NCBI GenBank assembly: GCA_016868455.1 | Contig: VGGV01000001.1 | Span: forward strand, 124,001-188,000 | DNA from: Bacteroidota bacterium | GTDB lineage: Bacteria; Bacteroidota; Bacteroidia; Chitinophagales; Chitinophagaceae | Length of the DNA stretch: 64,000 bases | Reading direction: 5' to 3' | Shown: positions 11,048 to 20,703 of the stretch, piece after piece | How the letters are laid out: the number at the start of each line of letters is the position of its first letter | Numbering within the stretch: the first letter of the stretch is position 1 | Made by a program: the position numbers and the translations under genes | Notes under the pieces: generated by a model | Told to the model about the DNA's origin: nothing | The model's input: only the letters and a program-made list of their open reading frames with translations | Databases searched by the model: none

Positions 11048-11596
11048 TTAATATTTTTTGGCAGGGTCTTTTATTTCAGAGGATGTATTATAGGCCTGTG
11101 ATTTTCCTTTGGGTATCGACAGGTTCTTCCAGGCTTTATTTTTGATGATCTTGGCGATATAAATCATCTGTCCCACATGATAGGGATAATGCGCCAGCTG
11201 ACGATTGATGGCATCCGCCACTGTTAACTCCTCCTGTCGTATAGTTACCTTTTTTTTCAGGTCCTTGTTCTTTAAAGATGATAAGGAAGACAGGAAACAA
11301 TCCCATCCTTTTTCCCAAAGTTCAAGTAATTCCTTCTTTGATTGCTGGCCTTTTTCAAACTCTGCATCCCGGTTACGCCATTCCTTTTCGCCGTCTTGTG
11401 TTAAAAAATCAGTCCAGCGGCTCAGCATATTGCCGGCCATATGCTGAATAATGATGGCAACACTGTTGGATTCCTCATTTGGCCGATAATGGAAGTCCCA
11501 GTCATTCAGCTGCTCAAATGTTTTATCGCCGAGGTCTTTATAATACTTCATCCGCCGGATGGCTGTTTGCAGGTATTCTTTTCCAAGTGAGCTCAT
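11048..11596 (-). CDS. DUF1572 / DinB-superfamily protein
   Basis: 182 aa; MSSLGKEYLQTAIRRMKYYKDLGDKTFEQL...QHMAGNMLSRWTDFL...HYPYHVGQMIYIAK pattern. Confidence 0.8.
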   Translation of the reverse strand: MSSLGKEYLQTAIRRMKYYKDLGDKTFEQLNDWDFHYRPNEESNSVAIIIQHMAGNMLSRWTDFLTQDGEKEWRNRDAEFEKGQQSKKELLELWEKGWDCFLSSLSSLKNKDLKKKVTIRQEELTVADAINRQLAHYPYHVGQMIYIAKIIKNKAWKNLSIPKGKSQAYNTSSEIKDPAKKY

Positions 11597-11636
11597 AGTG
11601 ATAAAAGCTGGTTTATTAGTTAAGGGTTAATATTTT

Positions 11637-13394
11637 TCAATAGCCTTCGGCAGCATCTTCACCCCGGTTATCAGCCACGGCTTCAAATTTTCCATCAGGC
11701 AGCACTTTAATGATTTCCGTCCTCCCGATTCCGCTTCTTTCTTTTGAAAAGGTGTATCCCATTTTTTGCATGGCTTCTTTTACCGTTATGGAAAAACCTT
11801 TTTCAATGACCACTTCGTCGGGCAGCCACTGGTGATGAAATTTGGGTTTGTATACAGCATCCCCGGTGCTCATGTTGAATTCAAGTATGTTTACCAGCGT
11901 TTGGAATATTTGGGTAGGGATGGTGGTTCCGCCGGGGGTACCCACTACAATGAAAGGCTTATCATCTTTCAGTACAATGGTCGGTGTCATGGAACTCAGC
12001 ATCCTTTTGCCCGGCTGAATAGCGTTGGCTTCTCCGCCCACTGCTCCATACATGTTCGGCACCCCCGGTTTAATGCTGAAATCATCCATTTCATCATTTA
12101 AAAAGAAACCGGCACCGCCTACCACGGTACGGCTGCCATAGGAGTTATTAAGCGTAGTAGTTACTGCCACGGCGTTCCCATCTTTATCTATTACACTGAG
12201 ATGGGTTGTTTCAGTACTTTCAGCCGCAGACAAAACACCGGGTTTTATTTCAGTACTGGGAGTGGCTTTGGCAGGATCATAGTTTTTCATTCTTTCCTGT
12301 AAGTATGCTTTGCCGGCAAGCATTGCAACCGGAACTTTATAAAAATCCGCATCACCCATGTACTCGGCACGGTCGGCAAAAGCCCTCCGTTCCACTTCCG
12401 TCATCAATTGAACGGCCTGTACAGAATGAAAGCCCATTGACCCGATATTTCGGTCTTCAATCATTGTCATCATCTGGTTCAGCAGCAGCCCGCCGCTGCT
12501 GGGCATGGGCATACCCACAATTTGATAACCTTTATAACTAAATGAATGCGGATCCCTGAATTTTGCCTGGTAGTTCTTCAGATCTTCATGTCTGATGATA
12601 CCCTGCCCTCTTTTCATTTCCTCCACGATAAGTTTTGCGGTTTCTCCTTCATAAAAACCGGCCTGCCCTTTTTCTTTGATTCTTTTTAATGTATTGGCAA
12701 GGTCAGTTTGCACCAATGTATCTCCCGCCTTCCACCCGATAGCTATCGGATTTTCCTTTACAAAAACAGGCATTACTGTGTTCAGCTTTTTTAAATCATC
12801 CTGTAAGCTGTTTAATGACCTTGCTTCCCTCTCACTGATGGAAAAACCTTTTTCAGCCAGTTCAATGGCAGGCTGTATCAGTTTTTCAAAAGGGAGCTTT
12901 CCGTATTTGTGTGAGGCAAACAGGCCTGCAATGGTTCCCGGCACCCCGGATGAAAGATGCCCGTCCTGGCTTTTATCCGTTCTTGCAGTTCCATCAGGAT
13001 CAATATACATATCCCGGTGGGCGGCAGCTGGCGCTTTTTCCCGGTAGTCAAGCGCAATCAGCTGGCCATTACTCAGTCTTGCCACCATAAATCCGCCTCC
13101 GCCCAGATTGCCGGCGTTGGGATAGACCACGGCTAATGCAAGTTGTGTAGCGATAGCTGCGTCAATGGCATTTCCGCCCTGCTTTAAAATTTCTATACCT
13201 ACTTTACTCGCCAGCGGATGGGCTGATACAACAGCGCCATTTTCTGCTATAACTTTTTTCGTACTGCTATACCGGTAAGGATTAATACCAGGCAGGGCCT
13301 GCTGGTTTTTTTGCGATGTTTTGCAGGAAAAAAAAGACAAACAGGCAAGGAGAACCAGGAAAACTGAACGTCGTATCATAATCGTGTTTGGCAA
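11637..13394 (-). CDS. ggt: Gamma-glutamyltransferase, lipoprotein-type signal
   Basis: 585 aa; catalytic Thr region ETTHLSVIDKDGNAVAVTTTLNNSYGSRTVVGGAGFFLNDEMDDF; lipobox-like CLSFFSC near N-terminus. Confidence 0.93.
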   Translation of the reverse strand: MPNTIMIRRSVFLVLLACLSFFSCKTSQKNQQALPGINPYRYSSTKKVIAENGAVVSAHPLASKVGIEILKQGGNAIDAAIATQLALAVVYPNAGNLGGGGFMVARLSNGQLIALDYREKAPAAAHRDMYIDPDGTARTDKSQDGHLSSGVPGTIAGLFASHKYGKLPFEKLIQPAIELAEKGFSISEREARSLNSLQDDLKKLNTVMPVFVKENPIAIGWKAGDTLVQTDLANTLKRIKEKGQAGFYEGETAKLIVEEMKRGQGIIRHEDLKNYQAKFRDPHSFSYKGYQIVGMPMPSSGGLLLNQMMTMIEDRNIGSMGFHSVQAVQLMTEVERRAFADRAEYMGDADFYKVPVAMLAGKAYLQERMKNYDPAKATPSTEIKPGVLSAAESTETTHLSVIDKDGNAVAVTTTLNNSYGSRTVVGGAGFFLNDEMDDFSIKPGVPNMYGAVGGEANAIQPGKRMLSSMTPTIVLKDDKPFIVVGTPGGTTIPTQIFQTLVNILEFNMSTGDAVYKPKFHHQWLPDEVVIEKGFSITVKEAMQKMGYTFSKERSGIGRTEIIKVLPDGKFEAVADNRGEDAAEGY

Positions 13395-13486
13395 TAAAAC
13401 TACTGAAATCAGGGCATTTGCCGGTGCCCAAAAAGGGCTGGTAATTATGCATTGCTTCCTTAACTTGCCAGACTAAAATCGTATCT

Positions 13487-16018
13487 ATGTTTCGAAAGGC
13501 GCTCCTGACTGTACTATCATTTTCTGTTGTTATAGCTGTTTCTGCCCAATTAAAGTCGCCGGAGGATTTTTTAGGATATAAGATGGGAAGCCGGTATACT
13601 CCGCATTTTAAAATTGTCAATTATTTTAATCATGTTGCAGCTAATACTTCCTCAATGGTTAAGCTGGAACAGTATGGTGAAACCAATGAAGGCCGTCCTT
13701 TACTGCTCGCCTTTGTTTCTTCGCCGGAAAATATCCGCCATCTTGAATCCATAAGGTTAAACAACCTTCGCCTGGCCAATCTTGCCAAAGACCGGATGGC
13801 GCCGGCTGAGGATAATGCTCCGGCGATAGTGTGGCTGAGCTATAATGTGCACGGTAATGAACCGGCTTCATCCGAAGCGGCCCTGCTTACGGTGTATGCA
13901 TTAACTGATCCTTCCAATGCCAAAACGAAAGAATGGCTGAAGAACACGGTGGTGATTATTGATCCCTGCCTGAACCCCGATGGCCGGGACCGTTATGTGA
14001 ACTGGTTTAATTCGGCAGTGGGTAAAAATTATAACCCCAACCCGCTGGCAAGAGAACACCGGGAGCCCTGGCCTGCGGGAAGAACGAATCATTACAATTT
14101 TGACCTGAACCGTGACTGGGCCTGGCAAACGCAGGCGGAGACACGGCAACGGATGAAACAGTATTTGCAGTGGATGCCCCATGTGCATGTGGATTATCAT
14201 GAGCAGGGCATCAATGAGCCTTATTATTTTGCCCCGGCCGCAGAGCCTTTTCATGAGGTGATCACTCCGTGGCAAAGGGAGTTTCAGACGACCATTGGAA
14301 AGAATAACGCAAAATATTTTGACAGTAATGCCTGGCTGTATTTCACCAGGATACGATTTGATCTTTTTTATCCATCTTACGGGGATACGTATCCCACTTT
14401 CAATGGTTCCATTGGTATGACCTATGAACAGGGAGGCATTTCCGGCGGTCTTGGTGTAATGAATGATGAGGGGGATACACTCACCCTAACCGACAGGGCC
14501 CTCCATCATTATACCACTTCACTCAGCACAATCGAAATCTCTTCACTTAATGCTGGTAAGCTGGTAAAAGAATTCAGAAAGTATTTCAATCATGCTGTAA
14601 GCAACGGGGTGGGAGAGTATAAAGCTTACATTATTAAGCATGATTCCCAAGATGCCCAGCGTACGGATAAGCTGATGGACCTGCTGGATAAAAATGGCGT
14701 TCATTATTCCACCGGAAGCGGCTCGGGCAGGGGTTACAATTATCATACAGGCAAAGAAGAGCCTTTTACCATTAACAATAATGATATTGTTATCAGTACA
14801 TACCAGCCCCGCTCGGCAATGGTGAAAGTATTGTTTGAACCCGTATCGAAATTGTCTGATTCGGCAACCTACGATATCACTGCATGGTCGCTTCCGTATG
14901 TATATGGGCTTTCGGCTTATGCCAGTAAAGAAAAAGTAACAACCGGCGGGCCGGTGATAAAAACCAAAGTGGTAAACAGCGGTACCGAATACGGGTATGT
15001 GATGCCCTGGAATGGGGTAAGAACGGTAAAGACCGTTGCACAGATGATGAAGAAAGGTGTGCTGTTGCGTTATTCCGAGGCGCCGTTTGTAGTAAACGGC
15101 AACAGGTTTGACCGCGGGGCGGTCATCATCCTGAAAACAGCCAACCGGAAATTTGGAAACGATTTATGGAATGTGGTGAGAGCGGTTGCCGATGAACATA
15201 ATATTCAGCTTTATCCTGTTACCACCGGCCTGGTGGATAAGGGTTTTGATTTCGGCAGCGATAGGGTACACCCGATGAAGGCCCCCCGGATTGTGATGAT
15301 AACCGGGGATGCCATCAGCACTACAGCCGCCGGGGGCATCTGGAGTTTTTTTGAACAGGAACTGGACTATCCGCTTACACAGATAAGCACCAGCGATGTG
15401 CAGCGTATTGACTGGAGCAAAGTGGATGTGGCAATTATGCCGGACGGCAATCACCGCTACCTGAACGATAAAGATGTGTCAGAAAATTTTAAGAACTGGA
15501 TTAAAAAAGGAGGCCGTGTAGTGGCCCTGGAGTCAGCAGCAGCCCAACTGGCGAAAGCTGAAATTGCCTTCAAAGCCAAGAAAGGGGAGGAGACTGAAAA
15601 AAAGGATAAGGAAAAAGATAAGGCGGGTTATGATGCACTGAACAGGTATGAAGAGAGGGAAAGAGATGCCTTATCCGGCATCACTGCGGGGTCCATTTAC
15701 CGGATAGAGCTGGACAATACGCATCCCCTTGCCTTTGGCTATCCGAATTATTATTATGCATTAAAACAGGATGATTACCTGTATGAATTTCTTGGTGAGG
15801 GCGGCTGGAATGTGGGCGTCATCAAAAAAGATAACCAGGTGGCGGGATTTGTAGGGTCCAGCCTCAAATCAAAACTCAAAGACGGGTTGCTTTATGGTGT
15901 GCAGCAGGTTGGCAACGGAACGGTTACCTGTCTTTCAGATGATGTTATCTTCCGGAATTTTTGGGAAAATGGCAAGTTGCTTTTTTGTAATGCAGTGTTC
16001 CTGGTGGGCAATGACTAA
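13487..16018 (+). CDS. Secreted M14-family zinc carboxypeptidase with C-terminal GATase1-like region
   Basis: 843 aa; signal peptide; YNVHGNEPASSEA (HxxE), HVDYHEQG; C-terminal APRIVMITGDAISTTAAGGIWSFFEQ... DVAIMPDG. Confidence 0.85.
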   Translation: MFRKALLTVLSFSVVIAVSAQLKSPEDFLGYKMGSRYTPHFKIVNYFNHVAANTSSMVKLEQYGETNEGRPLLLAFVSSPENIRHLESIRLNNLRLANLAKDRMAPAEDNAPAIVWLSYNVHGNEPASSEAALLTVYALTDPSNAKTKEWLKNTVVIIDPCLNPDGRDRYVNWFNSAVGKNYNPNPLAREHREPWPAGRTNHYNFDLNRDWAWQTQAETRQRMKQYLQWMPHVHVDYHEQGINEPYYFAPAAEPFHEVITPWQREFQTTIGKNNAKYFDSNAWLYFTRIRFDLFYPSYGDTYPTFNGSIGMTYEQGGISGGLGVMNDEGDTLTLTDRALHHYTTSLSTIEISSLNAGKLVKEFRKYFNHAVSNGVGEYKAYIIKHDSQDAQRTDKLMDLLDKNGVHYSTGSGSGRGYNYHTGKEEPFTINNNDIVISTYQPRSAMVKVLFEPVSKLSDSATYDITAWSLPYVYGLSAYASKEKVTTGGPVIKTKVVNSGTEYGYVMPWNGVRTVKTVAQMMKKGVLLRYSEAPFVVNGNRFDRGAVIILKTANRKFGNDLWNVVRAVADEHNIQLYPVTTGLVDKGFDFGSDRVHPMKAPRIVMITGDAISTTAAGGIWSFFEQELDYPLTQISTSDVQRIDWSKVDVAIMPDGNHRYLNDKDVSENFKNWIKKGGRVVALESAAAQLAKAEIAFKAKKGEETEKKDKEKDKAGYDALNRYEERERDALSGITAGSIYRIELDNTHPLAFGYPNYYYALKQDDYLYEFLGEGGWNVGVIKKDNQVAGFVGSSLKSKLKDGLLYGVQQVGNGTVTCLSDDVIFRNFWENGKLLFCNAVFLVGND

Positions 16019-16042
16019 GGTACCCGTACCGGAATGCAAACC

Positions 16043-16062
16043 CGGGGTTAAAACCCCGTTTT
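16043..16062 (+). terminator. Putative terminator between M14 and PIG-L genes
   Basis: CGGGGTT-AA-AACCCCG followed by TTTT. Confidence 0.5.
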
Positions 16063-16125
16063 ACTTTACAGATGGCAGCAGTACCTGGTATTGTTCGTTT
16101 ATATTCGCTGATAATTTTGACTGGA

Positions 16126-18630
16126 ATGAGAAAACTGATTCTTCTTTTGTCTTGTACCTTGTGGCTTGTTGTCCTGAGCTTGCCAAAGGGAGTCTATTCA
16201 CAGGCACCCCAAAGCTGGACCTCCTCCGAAATGTACCAGGCTTTACGAAAGCTGAATGTGCTGGGATCTGTTTTATATATAGCAGCGCATCCTGATGATG
16301 AAAACACCCGGCTGATCTCTTACCTGTCCAAAGACCGGCTGTACAGAACAGGTTATCTTTCACTTACAAGAGGTGATGGGGGCCAGAACCTGATTGGCGA
16401 TGAACAGGGAATTGAACTGGGCCTTATCAGGACACAGGAACTGCTGGCTGCACGGCGTATTGACGGGGTTGAACAATTTTTTACAAGGGCTTACGACTTT
16501 GGTTATTCCAAAACACCGGAAGAGACTTTTACCAAGTGGGATAAAGAGAAAATATGGAGTGATGTGGTTTGGGTGATAAGAAAATATCAGCCGGATGTGA
16601 TCATTAACCGTTTCCCGGTAACAGGAGAAGGCGGTCATGGCCATCATACCGCATCGGGAATTTTGGCCAATGAGGCTTTTGAGGCGGCGGCTGATCCGAA
16701 TCGTTTTCCCGGGCAGTTGAAAGATGTTTCAGTCTGGCAGGCAAAAAGGGTCTTGTGGAATACTTTCAATTTTGGCGGTACGAATACTACAAGAGACGAC
16801 CAGTTTAAGATAGATGTTGGCGGATATAATCCTTTATTGGGAAAAAGCTATGGGGAAATATCTGCCGAAAGCCGCAGCCAGCACAAAAGCCAGGGTTTTG
16901 GTGTGCCTGCTACAAGGGGCGAGGCGCTTGAATATTTCAAGGCAACCAGGGGTGACCAGCCGGTTACTGATTTGATGGACGGAGTTGACCTGACATGGAA
17001 AAGGGTGCCCGGAGGTGAAGTGATTCAGAATATGGTGGACAGCCTAGCTGCCTCATTTGACTTTATTCACCCTGAGAAATCGGTAAAGGGTTTAGTGGGA
17101 TTATACCAGAAGCTGAATGTAATGCCTGAAGGTTACTGGAGAAACAAAAAACTGACTGAAACAAAACAATTGATAGAGCAATGCAGCGGTTTGTTTTTAG
17201 ATGCAACCACTTCGGAACAGTTTGCAGTGCAAACCGATTCTATCCGGTTCAATTTTGTATTCAATAACCGGCTTGGAGCTGATGCTGTTTTGCAAAAAGT
17301 GACCTTGGATAATTTCGACAGCAGCTTTTCCCGCCGGCTGGAGAAGAACAGGAATTTCAGCTTTTCAAAAACCCTGCTTGTTCCGGCTGATAAACCCATT
17401 ACCCAGCCTTACTGGCTGGAGAAGAAAATGGAAGAGGGATATTTTAATGTAACCAACCAGTTATTGATAGGCCAGCCTGACGTTCATTCAGCTTACAATG
17501 CCTTTATACAAATAGAGATTTTTGGTGTGGGCTTTAAATTTACAAGGCCTGTTAAATACAAGTTCACTGATCCGGTGAAAGGTGAATTATATCAGCCCTT
17601 GGTGGTTATTCCCCCGGTGCTGATTGAACCGGACAGCCCGGTAAAGATTTCAACAGTTAATAACAGTTTTGAAGGTGTTCTGAACCTGACAGGGAAGAAA
17701 AAAGGTTTTCAGACATTCTTGAATGACGTAGACCGGGAACAGCCCGACGATGTGAAAGTAAAATATAGTCCTGACAAACTGGTATTCATTGAAAAAAACA
17801 AATCAATACTTGTCAGCTACTCTATACAGGCTGGAAAAGATAATGAGTACCGTTTTGCTGTTGATGCGAATAACGGAAGAAAAGATGCTTATCATGTGGG
17901 TATGAAGGGAATAAAATATGACCACATACCTTATATCAGTTATTTCAATGTGGCTTCTGTAAAAAATCAAAAAATTGACCTTAGGATTTACGGAAAAAAA
18001 ATCGGTTACATCACCGGGGCAGGCGATAAAGTACCCGAAGCCCTGGAACAGATGGGTTACGAGGTAACGCTTCTTGGGAAAAAGGAGCTTTCAAAAAATA
18101 ACCTGAACCAGTTTGATGCCATCATCACCGGTGTGCGGGTCTATAACACCCACGACTGGATGAACAATTATTACGATAAACTAATGAAGTATGTACATGA
18201 AGGCGGCAACCTGATCGTTCAGTACAATACCAGCAGCAACCTGGGGCCCGTAAGAGCCAAGATCGGGCCTCACCCTTTTACTATTACAAGAACAAGAGTA
18301 ACGGATGAAAACGCCCCGGTGAAGTTGTTGAAACCAGATCATCCGGCTTTTAATTTTCCAAACAAAATCACAGATGATGATTTTAAAGGCTGGGTGCAGG
18401 AGCGGGGCATTTACCATGCAAGTGATACTACAGGCAAATTTGAAAAACTGATTGGCATGGCCGACCCCGGGGAAAAATCAGATGACGGAAGTTTGATAGT
18501 AACGAAATACGGGAAAGGCTGGTTCACTTACACAGGTATAGTATTCTTCCGTGAGTTACCTGCGGGGGTGCCGGGTGCCTACCGGCTGCTTGCCAACCTG
18601 ATTGCACTAAATAAAAAGAAAGGTTTTTGA
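16126..18630 (+). CDS. PIG-L family deacetylase with C-terminal GATase1/ThuA-like domain, secreted
   Basis: N-terminal YIAAHPDDENTRLISYLS and HGHHTASG (PIG-L motifs); C-terminal KIGYITGAGDKVPEALEQMGYEVTLL...; start MRKLILLLSC at 16126 gives a signal peptide. Confidence 0.85.
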   Translation: MRKLILLLSCTLWLVVLSLPKGVYSQAPQSWTSSEMYQALRKLNVLGSVLYIAAHPDDENTRLISYLSKDRLYRTGYLSLTRGDGGQNLIGDEQGIELGLIRTQELLAARRIDGVEQFFTRAYDFGYSKTPEETFTKWDKEKIWSDVVWVIRKYQPDVIINRFPVTGEGGHGHHTASGILANEAFEAAADPNRFPGQLKDVSVWQAKRVLWNTFNFGGTNTTRDDQFKIDVGGYNPLLGKSYGEISAESRSQHKSQGFGVPATRGEALEYFKATRGDQPVTDLMDGVDLTWKRVPGGEVIQNMVDSLAASFDFIHPEKSVKGLVGLYQKLNVMPEGYWRNKKLTETKQLIEQCSGLFLDATTSEQFAVQTDSIRFNFVFNNRLGADAVLQKVTLDNFDSSFSRRLEKNRNFSFSKTLLVPADKPITQPYWLEKKMEEGYFNVTNQLLIGQPDVHSAYNAFIQIEIFGVGFKFTRPVKYKFTDPVKGELYQPLVVIPPVLIEPDSPVKISTVNNSFEGVLNLTGKKKGFQTFLNDVDREQPDDVKVKYSPDKLVFIEKNKSILVSYSIQAGKDNEYRFAVDANNGRKDAYHVGMKGIKYDHIPYISYFNVASVKNQKIDLRIYGKKIGYITGAGDKVPEALEQMGYEVTLLGKKELSKNNLNQFDAIITGVRVYNTHDWMNNYYDKLMKYVHEGGNLIVQYNTSSNLGPVRAKIGPHPFTITRTRVTDENAPVKLLKPDHPAFNFPNKITDDDFKGWVQERGIYHASDTTGKFEKLIGMADPGEKSDDGSLIVTKYGKGWFTYTGIVFFRELPAGVPGAYRLLANLIALNKKKGF

Positions 18631-18809
18631 TGGCAGAGGCACAGAAAAAAGGTATTACCAAAAATGAAATGGCCTATATACTGGCCATCATTCTAGGTTT
18701 GATTATCGGCATACTGATAAAGCGGATACGGATCGGCATCATGATCGGCCTGGTACTTTGCCTGCTGATCGGGCTATCCGGTATTATGAGGTTTACCAGA
18801 AATAAATGA
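18630..18809 (+). CDS. Small integral membrane protein
   Basis: 59 aa MAEAQKKGITKNEMAYILAIILGLIIGILIKRIRIGIMIGLVLCLLIGLSGIMRFTRNK; two hydrophobic segments; TGATG-type overlap with PIG-L stop. Confidence 0.7.
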   Translation: MAEAQKKGITKNEMAYILAIILGLIIGILIKRIRIGIMIGLVLCLLIGLSGIMRFTRNK

Positions 18810-18931
18810 ACACACCGGACAACGATAGGGCCCCACTCTTCAAAAGCTGGACAGGCTGGTATGTGCTTGTGATCGCCTTTCTCGCTTTACTGATTATTTT
18901 GTTTTACTTCTTCACCAAACGGTTTGCATGA
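18806..18931 (+). CDS. 41-aa single-TM micro-protein (not in supplied ORF track)
   Basis: ATG at 18806 overlaps previous stop (ATGA); translation MNTPDNDRAPLFKSWTGWYVLVIAFLALLIILFYFFTKRFA; its TGA overlaps ATG of the symporter (ATGA). Confidence 0.7.
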   Translation: MNTPDNDRAPLFKSWTGWYVLVIAFLALLIILFYFFTKRFA

Positions 18932-20664
18932 GCCAGCCTGACTGGATAGTACTGATCGTTACGCTGCTGGCCATTATAACCTATGGTTTGTATAAAAGCC
19001 GTACTTCCCATAACCTCGATGGGTATTTTCTTTCCAACCGAAGCATGCCATGGGGGCTGGTGCTGCTCAGCATCATGGGTACACAGGCCAGCGCCATTAC
19101 TTTTCTTTCAGCTCCGGGGCAGGCATATACCGACGGAATGCGGTTTGTGCAGTATTATTTTGGTCTTCCGCTGGCCATGGTGGTTATCTGCATCTTCTTT
19201 GTACCCATTTTCAGAAAACTGAAAGTATATACTGCATACGAATATTTAGAAACACGGTTTGATAACAAGACAAGAACACTGACTTCTTTTCTTTTCCTGC
19301 TGCAGAGAAGCTTATCAACCGGCATCAGTGTATTTGCCCCTTCCATCATTCTTTCTTCCCTCTTTGGCTGGAATATTTATTATACTAATCTGCTGATGGG
19401 GGGGCTGCTCATCATTTACACCATGAGTGGCGGCGCCAAAGCGGTGGCCTATACACAACAATTGCAGCTCATCATCATTTTCACCGGTATGTTCCTGGCG
19501 GGCTATATGGTGGTGAACCTGCTGCCGGCAAATGTAAGTTTCACCGATGCGCTGAATATTAGCGGGAAAATGGGAAAGCTCAATGTGATTACAACAGGTA
19601 TTGAAAACGGCAGATTCAACTGGAGCGACCAGTACAACCTGCTGAGCGGATTGATTGGCGGTTTTTTTCTGGCTCTTTCATATTTCGGCACTGACCAGAG
19701 CCAGGTGGGCCGTTACCTCACTGCAAAATCACTGAAAGAAAGCCGGGTTGGCCTGCTGATGAATGGGCTGGTGAAAGTGCCCATGCAATTCGCCATTTTG
19801 CTTATCGGGGCGCTGGTATTCACTTTTTACCAGTTCAATAAAGCGCCGGTATTTTTCAATGATGCACAGGTAAGAAAACTGGAACAATCTGTATTTAAAG
19901 ATTCATTTGCACTGGTAAACAGGCAATATGACGCTCTTACGGATCAAAAGATAAAAGCGGTTACAGCTTATGCCGCTGCTGCAAACAGAAATGATGATGC
20001 AGCAGCAACACAATCACTGAATGCACTCAGGCAACTTCAACAGGGCTCTGACAGTCTCCGGAAAAAAGTAAAGAACTGGTTGAATACAAAAGAAGTTGGC
20101 GGCGACGGGAATGATACCAATTACATTTTCCTGCGTTTTGTAGTGGATAACCTGCCCGTGGGCCTGGTAGGGTTATTAATCGCGATTATTTTTCTTGCCT
20201 CCTGGGGAAGCATTGCAGCGGCCATCAATTCGCTGGCCTCATTATCAATGGTTGACTTTCACAAGCGGTTTACCAAAAAGAAGGAGACGGGCGAAGATGA
20301 ATACCAGCTTTCCAAATGGTACACCCTGGCATGGGGTATTTTCTGTATCGTGGTGGCTATGTTTACGTATAATATCGGAAACAGCCTGATTGAAGCAGTG
20401 AATGTACTGGGCTCTCTTTTTTACGGTGTAATCCTCGGTGTTTTTCTTGTAGCTTTCTTTATAAAGAAAATCACAAACGGTCATGTGGTTTTCTGGGCCG
20501 CTGTGCTAGCAGAGATATTAGTGCTGACGGTTTTTATTTTAACGAAGCAGGAAGTATTTAGAATGGGTTTCCTGTGGCTGAACCCCATTGGAGCTTTCGG
20601 GGTTATTCTTTTCAGTTTAGTGCTGCATCCCTCATTCAGGGAAAAGAAAAACTCCGCTTTTTGA
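18928..20664 (+). CDS. Sodium:solute symporter (SSS family)
   Basis: 578 aa, polytopic; N-term DGYFLSNRSMPWGLVLLSIMGTQASAITFLSAPGQAY typical of SSS. Confidence 0.9.
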   Translation: MSQPDWIVLIVTLLAIITYGLYKSRTSHNLDGYFLSNRSMPWGLVLLSIMGTQASAITFLSAPGQAYTDGMRFVQYYFGLPLAMVVICIFFVPIFRKLKVYTAYEYLETRFDNKTRTLTSFLFLLQRSLSTGISVFAPSIILSSLFGWNIYYTNLLMGGLLIIYTMSGGAKAVAYTQQLQLIIIFTGMFLAGYMVVNLLPANVSFTDALNISGKMGKLNVITTGIENGRFNWSDQYNLLSGLIGGFFLALSYFGTDQSQVGRYLTAKSLKESRVGLLMNGLVKVPMQFAILLIGALVFTFYQFNKAPVFFNDAQVRKLEQSVFKDSFALVNRQYDALTDQKIKAVTAYAAAANRNDDAAATQSLNALRQLQQGSDSLRKKVKNWLNTKEVGGDGNDTNYIFLRFVVDNLPVGLVGLLIAIIFLASWGSIAAAINSLASLSMVDFHKRFTKKKETGEDEYQLSKWYTLAWGIFCIVVAMFTYNIGNSLIEAVNVLGSLFYGVILGVFLVAFFIKKITNGHVVFWAAVLAEILVLTVFILTKQEVFRMGFLWLNPIGAFGVILFSLVLHPSFREKKNSAF

Positions 20665-20703
20665 TGCGGGGCCCTCTTTTTATCCGTTGAAAGAAACCAG
20701 GCG

